From the NCBI GenBank assembly GCA_948146395.1, contig OX411543.1, positions 52,928,017-52,992,016 of the forward strand: a stretch of DNA of 64,000 nt, in the 5' to 3' direction. The notes beneath the pieces are model-generated. The model made no database searches and was not told the origin of the DNA. It saw only the letters and a program-made list of their open reading frames with translations. Position numbers and translations under genes: made by a program. Shown here piece after piece: positions 34,201-42,372 of the stretch. Source of the stretch: Fragum whitleyi. Lineage: Eukaryota; Mollusca; Bivalvia; Cardiida; Cardiidae. Numbering within the stretch: position 1 is the stretch's first letter; every line of letters starts with the position of its first letter.

Positions 34201-34304
34201 CTGAAGAGGATAGAAGAGCCAAGAAGGGTAAAAACCAAAGCCAAGCAGAGAACACTTTAAACTACCAAGGACCAACCCAAGTGGCCAGGGAAAGGTCCCA
34301 GTAA
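31227..34304 (+). pseudogene. gag: gag, interrupted by an in-frame stop and a foldback insertion
   Basis: The most likely start is the ATG at 31227 (MDQPGSSYDD), since the frame upstream runs back into the LTR. An in-frame TAG at 31530-31532 is followed by continued coding in the same frame to 32513. That stretch includes a Retrotrans_gag-like capsid domain (about 31840-32350; motifs RLPSFTGREDWSVWLARFE and EEDLVQKFLDGLRDEDIRFE). Coding is then split by the element at 32514-34088. The frame resumes at 34095 with a zinc knuckle CYNCHALGHFAREC (CX2CX4HX4C, from 34158) and ends at TAA 34302-34304. The product would package RNA and form the particle. The stop could be a mutation or a readthrough site; mutation seems more likely given other damage. 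Confidence 0.9.
32514..34088. mobile_element. 1575 bp foldback DNA element inside gag
   Basis: Perfect 13 bp inverted termini (CAGGCTGTCTACC at 32514-32526; GGTAGACAGCCTG at 34076-34088) are flanked by CGGTTA on both sides (32508-32513 and 34089-34094). The gag frame is continuous across the inferred empty site. Subterminal sequence is packed with copies of AAAATATAGGAGTTT and ATAGGAATAT at both ends. Inside, arms of roughly 400 bases (about 32690-33120 and 33260-33670) are inverted copies. No transposase was recognised. The superfamily is unresolved: a 6 bp duplication excludes TA- and TTAA-types. Confidence 0.9.
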
Positions 34305-35269
34305 GCTCAAACGGCCACAAGGAGAACCAGGACGAAGTTTTGGACGGTCAGAGTCAAGGGCAGAAGGTGAACCTGAATGACGGGGTATATGTAAAGGGTG
34401 AGATAGAAGGCCTGAAAATCACGTTCACAGCCGATACAGGTGCAGCTAGGTCGGTGCTGTCAACAAGGGTGTTTGAAAGGCTAGAGACAGAGAGAAGACC
34501 GGAGCTGAGGAGATCATGCAATCTTCGGGGAGCGAATGGGGCGCCCATAAGGGAGATTGGCAAGGGCGATTTCAAGATGCTTTTAGGGTCCTATGAGCTA
34601 GTCCAAGAGTTTGTAGTTGCCGATATTGAGGATGATGTACTGTTAGGCTTCGATGTTTTGATGGGCAGTGAAGAGGGTCCTGCAGACATATTGCTGAGCA
34701 AAGGTATGATTGTCTTAGATGGAGTCAGGATTCCTTGTTTTCAGGTGGGTCGAAGAAACAGGTCCAGGCGGGTTACAGTTGTGGATGATGTCACTATTCC
34801 TGGGCAAACTGAGGCCGTCATTGATGTTTACATTGAAAGGGAAGAATTTGATGACCTGACAAAGCATTCCGAGTATTTAGTAGAACCAGCCCAACTGGTT
34901 AAAGAGAAGTATAATCTTGTCATGGCTACCACACTTGTTGATTTAAACAAAAGTCCTACATGCAAAGTGAGAGTCCTTAATCCTTTCCGTATAGAAGCGA
35001 CACTGAGGCAGCATGCGTATGTTGGCAATGCTGAACAAATAGAAAAGATAGTAAGTTTGCTTGCAGAAAGGGAGAATGAAGGGGAAGATAGCTGTAATGA
35101 GTGGATCAGGCGAATCGGCACGGCCAATTGGAAAGGTCCAAGTGAGTCCCGTCTTAATGCCACGAGAACGGGTGGGGAGTCTCTGGTACCAGATCACCTG
35201 AAGACATTGTATGAGAAGTCCACTACAGGTAAAAGTGACTATGAGAAAGAGCAGTGGCCTCTCTGTTGA
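34232..35269 (+). pseudogene. pol: pol, aspartic protease segment
   Basis: The frame is -1 relative to gag and open from 34232; there is no need for its own ATG if entered by frameshifting. The retropepsin active site reads ADTGAARSVLS near 34430, followed by the flap and a DDVLLGFDVLMG block where the second conserved hydrophobic-Gly region lies. The frame ends at TGA 35267-35269, where the RT frame (35254 onward) overlaps by 16 bases in a different register. A one-base loss near 35253 is the simplest cause. The protease would process Gag and Gag-Pol. Confidence 0.85.
34256..34318 (+). promoter_or_regulatory. Candidate -1 ribosomal frameshift site (TTTAAAC plus pseudoknot)
   Basis: The heptamer T TTA AAC at 34256-34262 is in the exact register needed for -1 slippage from gag into the protease frame, which is open from 34232. 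The gag stop follows 40 bases later. After a 6-base spacer, GGACC (34269-34273) can pair with GGTCC (34294-34298). GTGGCC (34281-34286) in that loop can pair with GGCCAC (34313-34318), giving a pseudoknot topology. Slippage would set the Gag to Gag-Pol ratio. Confidence 0.72.
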
Positions 35270-37620
35270 GCAAGTATGGAGAAACTTTCTCAAAAGATGA
35301 ATGGGATATCGGGCTGACTAGTTTAACTGAGCACAGTATTGACACTGGTAATGCCACACCGATCAAACAAAGGCCAAGGCGAGTTCCACTAGCTTACGCA
35401 GCAGAGGAAAAGTCAGCAATAGATGATCTGATGAAGAAGGGTGTCATTCAAAAGAGTACATCCCCCTGGGCGAGCCCGATAGTGTTCGTTCGAAAGAAGT
35501 CCGGATCATTGAGACCCTGCATTGATTATAGGAAGGTGAATGCCCTTGTCAAACCAGACGGTTTTCCTCTCCCCAGGATTCAGGATTGTCTGGATGCCGT
35601 TGGCGGAATGAGTCTGTTCAGTTCGTTTGACCTAACAAGTGGCTATTTTCAAATCCCCCTAAAGAAAGAGGATGTTCCAAAGACAGCGTTTACATGCAAA
35701 TACGGTCTTTTTGAGATTACCAGAATGCCTTTTGGTTTGAACAATAGCAGCGGGACATTTCAGCGTACAATGGAACTAGCTTTGCAGGGGCTACAATGGC
35801 AGACTTGTCTGGTCTACATAGATGACATCATAGTGTATGGGGCAAATTTCGAGGAGCATATCGAACGAGTTGATGAAGTGCTTGACAGGATCAAACAAGC
35901 AGGACTGAAGCTAAAACCTGACAAATGTCATCTTCTACAAACCGAGGTAATATTCCTAGGCCATATTGTGTCCAAGGAAGGTGTTCGTCCTGACCCGAGC
36001 AATGTCGAGAAGGTATTGAATTGGCCAACACCAGTCAACCTGAAGCAAGTTAAGCAATTTGTAGCAACAGCCTCATACTACAGACACTTCATCAAGGATT
36101 TTGCCAAAACAGCTCGTCCTCTGACAGAGTTGACAAAAAAGGATGCGAATTTCACATGGACAAGCAAGTGTGAAGAGGCATTTGAAACTCTTAAGAGAGA
36201 ACTTACAAGCACCAAAGTGATGGGGTATCCACTTAATGATGGTGGTACATTCTACCTTGATGTAGATGCTTCTGGAGTCGGGATAAGAGGAGTACTTTCG
36301 CAAATGCAATCTGGTCAGGAACGAGTATTGGCCTATGCTAGTAGATCACTCAACAAAGCTGAGCGCAACTACTGTGTCACAGAACGTGAGTTACTAGCAG
36401 TGGTGTTCTTTGTGCAGTATTTCAGGCAGTACTTACTTGGTAGAGAGTTTGTTGTCAGGAGTGATCATCAAGCCCTTGTTTGGTTATTCAGTTTAAAAGA
36501 GCCGAATGGTAAAATTGCTCGCTGGATAGAAATTCTAGCACCATACGATTTCTGCGTCGAGTACCGGCCTGGAAAGCAGCAACCCCATTGTGATGCCCTT
36601 TCCAGATGTAGCAGTCCAAAAGATTGTGAATGCAGCAAAGTAGACATGGCAGAACCTCTCAAGTGTGGACCATGTCGCAAATGCAAAAGAAGAGCTGAAA
36701 TCATGGTTCTTGAACAGAAGGGCATGTGTGCTGAAAACAGCGTAGAAGATGTGGATCAGAAGACAGAAGCGATCCAAGTAAGGGAGATTGTTGGTCCTTC
36801 AACAAGTGGAGGAATAGATTGGAGTGTAAACGGGTTGATGTCAACAGCTAGAGATGTGCGAAAGAGTCAGATGGCGGATGAAGAAATTAGAATGGTTTTA
36901 GAGTCAAAAGAGAAGGGTGTGAAACCTCTCAAAGAACAGTTGGAGGTAGAAAGCCCGGCAACAAGGCACTATTTTCTGTTATGGGACAATCTTAAAGTTG
37001 TAGATGGAGTTCTTATGAAAGAATTTTCATGGCGTAATGGCACAGGAACCATTGGCCAGATAGTCATTCCAAGAGACCTTAGAAGAGAGATCCTTAAGCA
37101 GATGCACGACGGAGCCTTATCAGGTCATATGGGAACAAAGAAGACCAAGGCAAAGGTGAGCCAGCGCTACTATTGGTTCAAAATGAAAGAGGACATCAAG
37201 ATTTTCATCCGCCAATGTGATACCTGCGCCAGGGACAAAAGGCCAGCGAGGACACCAAGGGCCCCTATGGGTTCGGTTAGAACTGGAGCTCCGTGGGAAG
37301 TACTAGCTACGGACTACCTGGGTCCTTTTCCGATTACGAAGAAAGGCAATCGGTATATCCTTGTCCTCACCGACCACTTTTCGAAGTATGTTGAAGTGAT
37401 TCCAGTCCCCGATCTGACAGCTGAAACTTGTGCAAATAGGATCGTTAACGAATTCATTAGTAGATGGGGGTGCCCGCTTTCTATCTTGAGTGACCAGGGT
37501 AGAACCTATGAAAGCAAAGTTTTTAAAGAGCTCTGCAGAATGTTAGAAGTAAAGAAGCTTAGAACGAGTGAAGAAATCGATGTAACGGACAGGCGGAGAG
37601 GTTCAACCAGACATTGCTGA
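35254..37620 (+). pseudogene. pol: pol, reverse transcriptase, RNase H and integrase (N-terminal part)
   Basis: The RT domain covers about residues 30-280 (RPCIDYRKVNALV, SSFDLTSGYFQIPL, catalytic LVYIDDIIVYG near residue 188). RNase H follows (FYLDVDASG, TERELLAVVFF, RSDHQALVWLF). The integrase H2C2 zinc region (HDGALSGH then CDTCARDK) and the first two catalytic acids (ATDYLGPF and LSDQGRTY) are present. The frame is lost near 37575, just before the third catalytic residue, and a short missense tail ends in TGA. In the RNase H, IRGVLSQ has Arg where the family normally has a small residue. Confidence 0.92.
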
Positions 37621-38185
37621 AGATGTTACGAGCGTACTTGAAGGGGGAGCAAGAGAATTGGGACATGAACCTTGGATGTCTCGCAGGCGCTTATAGGGCC
37701 ACACCCAATGAAGCAACCAAGTTAAGCCCAAATCTTATGACTCTTGGTAGGGAGGTTAGACTGCCAGCTGAGCTTGTATTTGGATCTGTTGTAGACAAGG
37801 CTAAGACTCATGTGACCAATTATGGCGACTATGTAGATGGTATCCGGGAGAGGCTAAATATGGCTCATTCTGTAGCCAGGAAACATCTCAAGTCATCTGT
37901 GAACGGAGCAAGGCTGTTTACGACAAGAAAATGTTGTTTCATCATTATGAAGTTGGCGATGTTGTTTGGTGTCTGTCCGAAACCCGCAAAGTAGGGGAAT
38001 CACCATAATTGGTACCTGCTTACGAAGGGCCATGCTTGGTTTTCCAGAAGATTTCCCCGGTGACGTTTGTGATCAAGACAAATAATGGATTGTCAGAGCG
38101 AGTTGTGCATCACAACAAACTCAAAATGTATGAGGGAGTTAACACTCCAAATTGGGTTAATAAACTGAAACGATCCCTGAATTAA
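37575..38185 (+). pseudogene. pol: pol, integrase C-terminal part
   Basis: In the shifted frame, GQAERFNQTLLKML supplies the catalytic Glu. The stretch to 37994 (GAYRATPNEATKLSPNLMTLGREVRLP) matches the C-terminal part of Ty3/Gypsy integrases. A further frame break near 37930 leads to a segment with GDVVWCL and an in-frame stop, then VTFVIKTNNGLSERVVHHNKL, the usual GPFxV-like C-terminal module, ending near 38185. A one-base loss near 37570 explains the first break. Confidence 0.85.
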
Positions 38186-38486
38186 GTGTTTTCAATTGAC
38201 CTCACTTCTTTGATTGCTAGCCAAATTTGCTTCTTGAAAATCCACCAAATTTACTTCATGAGCATCTACAAATTTGCATCTTGAACATCTACAGCACGGG
38301 ACTTTTTCCGAGAAATCATCGAATCGTTGTTTAGTCAATCCGTGGCTCTTTTTCCGGTTCCGAAGCGTGGCGTGCGAGCCAAATGAAAATCTGTCAGCTC
38401 ACCCAATTAAATCTACAAAATGTATTCTCTAGAAGTTTTATGGTCTCCCTAAGAGTACAAGAAGCCCCTCTTTCTATTTTCAGAGT
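38186..38486. other. Spacer between pol and ORF3, with short direct repeats and a splice-acceptor-like end
   Basis: Three imperfect copies of about 25 bases built on CAAATTTGCTTCTTGAA run from 38221 to 38292. The spacer ends TTTCTATTTTCAG (38471-38483), a strong 3' splice-site consensus placed three bases before the ORF3 ATG. Confidence 0.6.
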
Positions 38487-39905
38487 ATGATGGCTGACAG
38501 ACGTGGAAAATGCTACGGTTGTAAACACTGTGAGGCCCTGGGCAAGACGTACGTGGAGGTGAAGTACAGGATGGTTGCCCACGTATACAAACATCACCTG
38601 GCTTTAGACAATGCGCCATTTTATTGTACACTCTGTCTGCTGAGATGTACCACCAAACAGGCCCTGCTCAACCACGTATCCAAGTACAGCAGACATAGGC
38701 AAGCTGTTGCTGAACTGGGTCAGATAGACAGCCAGAGATTCCTAGTAGAGAATCCCAACCCTGCCAACGTTGTGCTTGGTATTGATTACAGAGAGCTGAC
38801 AAACCAGGAGTCAACCAGGATGGTCCCAACAAAGAGCCCTTCTGACTTAGCAGAGGACAACTTCGAGTGTGAGGGACAACAGCAGCTCATAGCACAACCC
38901 CTACCACCACTTGGACAGACGCCAGCAACGTCGGCACCTGGGAGCCTGATCAGCATCCAGGTGACACCAGAGATACTGGCCAGCCTCCTGGATAACAAGA
39001 GCTCCCCTTCCATCCAAAGCACCAGTCAGCACGTGCAGCAACCAGGATTTGTACCGTACAGCCCTGCCCCGTCAGTCTCCATTCCTCCTTACAGTCCAAC
39101 ACCAATTGTCAAACTCCCTGATTCATACTGCCAACAACTACCCAATCAGACCCTGGACCTTCAACAAACTTACCAGCCGCCATTAAAGAAGCCTAAATTA
39201 GCTACCGAGAGCCCAATCCCTTCAACTACTTTGAATGAGCGTTCAAATGCGATCGACACTATGCCAGCCTCTAGCCTGAGCTCCCTTAAAACAGTAACAG
39301 CTCCTACTACATCAGGCCTGCAATCAGCCTTGAATACACCAGTGTTGGGGCTCACAAACTTTCTGGATCAATATGTTGACGGTTAACTAGACTACGATTT
39401 CGACGACACCCTAACAGTTCGAAGTCTGCAAGCTCCAAGTGAGGTCCAGGAGAAAAAAGACACCAAAGTCCAAACCACAAGAGCTAAGGATGAGGCTAAG
39501 CCACTGCTGAGTGAAAAGTCTACTCAATGTTCAGAGTCAGGCGAGCTGATTACCAACACAATTCAAATGGCAGTGGGTAAACTGGTGGAGGCTTTTGATC
39601 AGAACAGTAGGACGATCCGTGGAATTGACAAGGCATTGGGGGCTTTGACGGACGTTATTTCCAAGATGAGCCGAACATTGGAAAGAATGGGTGAGGAGCA
39701 AAGAAGAGAACATGAAAGAAGGAGAGATGAAGCCAATGAGAGGAATCGAGATAGAAGCAGGGAAAGGAGGGATCATAGTCGGGAGAGAACATCAAGCGTG
39801 CAGGGAAAGACGGAGAAGCAGCAGGAGAAACCAAAAGCTGGAGAGAAGAAATCAGAGAAGAACAAAGAAAACAAGCCATTGAAATCAATAGTCAATAAGA
39901 AATAG
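38487..39905 (+). pseudogene. ORF3: zinc-finger, Pro/Ser-rich, charged C-terminal protein
   Basis: ATG at 38487 opens 299 codons to TAA at 39384-39386, and the same frame continues open to TAG at 39903-39905, so the intact product was probably about 470 residues. Residues 12-36 (C-X2-C-X16-H-X3-H) and 47-70 (C-X2-C-X12-H-X6-H) form two C2H2-like zinc fingers. Residues 90-290 are Pro/Ser/Thr/Gln-rich. After the stop comes a helical segment (VGKLVEAFDQNSRTIRGI) and a tail very rich in Arg, Glu and Lys with RERSRE-like runs. There is no signal peptide or membrane span, so it is not an envelope protein despite its position. A nucleic-acid-binding role is inferred. The family is not recognised. 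Confidence 0.8.
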
Positions 39906-40367
39906 AACAGTTAAAGTGATGCCATTTTTAAGTAATTAAGAGTCAATGATATAGAGTGAATTGAGCGATAAGGGAATCTACTGGACAATGGACACCAAGT
40001 GAATTAAAACGGTTACAAGTTAAAGTGAACAGTGAAGGATTTAGTGTTAATTTCTAAGTGTTATTTATTTGCGGAGTTATTGTTAGAGTTTTGAAAGTGA
40101 TATATTATTTTAGTAGTGCCATATTTATTTAATTCTTCAATTAGTGTTTATCAAAACTTCAATCCCAAATTTGAATATTAAACTTTAGAATGGTCTAATA
40201 GTAGTGAATACTGGTAGCAAGCAGTTCCTTGATCGATTGAGTTTTTCTACCTTAGCCAGTATGATTTCTACATGATTTAGATTCACGTTGTCAACTGCAA
40301 ATTCTTTACTTATAGCTAAACAGTCTGTAATTTTCTTGTCTTATATTGTCAGTCGGAACTTTGACAA
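39906..40367. other. 3' untranslated region of the LTR element
   Basis: AT-rich noncoding stretch between ORF3 and the polypurine tract. No coding or internal repeat was recognised. Confidence 0.5.
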
Positions 40368-40384
40368 AGTAAGAGGGGGAGTGT
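40368..40384 (+). promoter_or_regulatory. Polypurine tract
   Basis: GTAAGAGGGGGAGTGT immediately precedes the 3' LTR. Such purine runs prime plus-strand DNA synthesis in LTR elements. Confidence 0.8.
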
Positions 40385-41495
40385 TGTAGGGTCCCAACCT
40401 TACCTTGTCTAGAGTTCATATTTATTTATTATCAATTTCATCCATTCGTGTTGAAATGAAAGTCGACTGTGTGTGAATACTCGTGTGCCATACGGTATAC
40501 GAGATTTACACACCATTTTTCCACTCATTTATGCGTTTAATCATATCAGCCGGTCATTTTAAAAGCTTGTCCAAATAGATTTTACTTACTATCGGTCAAA
40601 TTAGTCGTCTGTGTACGTTGTCATGTCCAATTGCCCTCGTATTCGCTATTCGATAGCTTGAAGACACGCGCTTCCGTGTCTTTGTCAGCCATTTTGGTTT
40701 ACCCGGTGCAGTAGTAAATTTCTCCCTAGCAACCCTTAGGACGCTGAATTTCAACCGCCTTCTGGTCAAAACAACAAATTTCACCTTGAAACGGTCTTAT
40801 TCCTTTTACAATAATGTTTCATACATTTTAAGTTACATTCCTGATTGTTATAGAATTTAACCTCGAGAGATGGTTGCTAGTACACAGTTATTTTTAGTGC
40901 GCATTCGATTAGCCAATCGAATGGCGATGTGTACGCAATTTATTTTTGCGTACGGTCAAGGTCCGCAAAACTTTTCTGTGGGTACGCGTTATTTATTTGT
41001 GCACCCCGGATTTGTATAAATACCCCCTAGTTCTTGTAGTCGAGGTCTCCACTCAACAACAAAATTTTAGAGGGCAACCCCTTTTCGGCCACAGCAGAAA
41101 TTTATTTTAATTTAAGAGAATAGATCTAGGAGCTTTATCAATAACAATTCAGTAGTCAACTGTTGAAATCCGAACTCTTCACGGTTAGCATATAGAATCT
41201 ATATCAAATTTAATTGTCGAATCCCTGACCTGAGCTGACAGATTCGGTTGTTTGAAATACCGTCGTTGACTTTCGTTTCGACACGAATCAGCATCAAGTA
41301 TATCGAGAAACCATTCATTTTAACCCTGGGTCAACCAAGTCGAATTATCAACCGTAAAATAAACTCGGGTGTTTTTTTGTTTTACGTCGTCTTTAGTTAT
41401 TTATTTTAGCCCTCGGAGACCAGCTTTTGTTCAACTTTTATTTTCGTTAATCCTGACAAGCTTTTTGGAAGGTTGCAAGTAGCCTGCGCGCAACA
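40385..41495 (+). repeat. 3' LTR, 1111 bp
   Basis: It is identical to the 5' LTR except for about seven substitutions counted by eye and a 34-base deletion after CGGTCTTATTC (near 40800). TATAAATA is at 41015-41022 and AATAAA at 41358-41363. It is followed directly by the target duplication CTTA. Confidence 0.95.
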
Positions 41496-41507
41496 CTTAT
41501 GACGTTA

Positions 41508-41556
41508 GAACCCATTAGAATCGTCTCATTAAGACGATTCTTATGGGTTCGAACAT
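41508..41556. repeat. Inverted repeat
   Basis: GAACCCATTAGAATCGTCT is mirrored by AGACGATTCTTATGGGTTC, with about five bases between. It lies inside the pogo-like element just right of the LTR element. Confidence 0.85.
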
Positions 41557-41948
41557 CCTAAGATTCACTCAGAATTATGTTACAATCTGTATATTGCTTT
41601 AATAAAAATACGTCTTTTTATCATTAATTATTGTATTGAGCGACCATTTCCATAAGCGACCGATTTTTAATGGCCCCCTTAGTGGTCGCTTAACGCAAGT
41701 TTTACTGTATTTCGATAATAGTGGTTTTTACTTCTTGCGAAAGATAAAAGGAAACATTTTTTTCTTAGTTCATTTGATCTTAGCTAACACTACTACATAA
41801 GACCACTCTACAGGCCAGAAACCATTGATCATATTTCTTATTGCTTTTCTTTGGCGAATTCATATATTTATAAATGAGGACAACCAATTAAATTCTGTCG
41901 TTATCAATATCTGCGGTATTCAGTTCACATTGTGTGATTCTTTTGTAG

Positions 41949-42173
41949 AAAAAAACACCTGATATATACGATGATAATTGGGAACAGTTGCAGATTTTAC
42001 GAAAAAGACCTCGGGAATTATACGAGCGCAGCGATGGAAAGCGCGTCATATCGCATCTTGCTTCATATGACGTCATAAACATTACTGAAGATAGATTGGG
42101 AAAAAACAAAATCAACAAAAGATTTAAAATTGGGTATATTATAATTTCAAAGCAATACACATCGTTTAACTGA
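41949..42173 (+). CDS. Possible coding exon of an unidentified gene
   Basis: A pyrimidine-rich acceptor (TGATTCTTTTGTAG) precedes 74 open codons ending in TGA. The translation (TPDIYDDNWEQLQILRKRP, ELYERSDGKRVISHLASYDV) has an ordinary protein composition and no repeat character. A GTATAT donor at about 42131 could end it sooner. No upstream partner exon was found, and the large nested LTR element lies directly upstream. The family is not recognised. It could be a chance frame. Confidence 0.3.
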   Translation, partial: KKTPDIYDDNWEQLQILRKRPRELYERSDGKRVISHLASYDVINITEDRLGKNKINKRFKIGYIIISKQYTSFN

Positions 42174-42267
42174 GTATTGTTTCAAATTTTAACATGCTAA
42201 AGAGATTTCCATAGGCGTTTATTCTTCAAGCGTATAGGTCAAAATACCACCAGAGGCCGAATTACAT

Positions 42268-42330
42268 AGCGTCTAGGGTCTTAGGTACTTTCCAATTTAC
42301 GGAAAAGTCCGAGCGATGTTCCGAATGATA
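42268..42330. repeat. MITE family B end fragment
   Basis: TTTACGGAAAAGTCCGAGCG then ATGTTCCGAATGATA matches only the terminus of family B. Confidence 0.6.
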
Positions 42331-42372
42331 CGATAGACCAAGGAAATCACAATTTCTCGTGTTCATTAATTG

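Larger units (their letters stand above)
29994..41495 (+). mobile_element. Ty3/Gypsy-type LTR retrotransposon, 11.5 kb, with accessory ORF
   Basis: It is bounded by LTRs starting TGTAGGGTCCCAACC and ending GCCTGCGCGCAACA, with CTTA duplicated on both sides (29990-29993 and 41496-41499). The order is LTR, tRNA-Leu-type primer site, gag with zinc knuckle, -1 frameshift signal, protease, RT, RNase H, integrase, a third ORF, purine-rich tract, LTR. Protease-RT-RNase H-integrase order is the Ty3/Gypsy arrangement. Coding lesions include an in-frame stop in gag, a foldback insertion in gag, three or more frame breaks in pol and one stop in ORF3. The near-identical LTRs show that it inserted recently. 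Confidence 0.95.
29854..41707. mobile_element. Pogo/Tc1-like element split by the LTR retrotransposon
   Basis: The left end at 29854 reads CAGTCAATCTTGCTCGAGCG then ACCAC. The right end read inward from 41707 reads CAGTAAAACTTGCGTTAAGC then GACCAC. TA flanks both sides (29852-29853 and 41708-41709). CAGT ends, TA duplication and an AAGCGACCA motif repeated near both ends fit pogo/Tigger-type elements. Without the LTR element the host copy is about 350 bp, a non-autonomous form. Confidence 0.75.
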
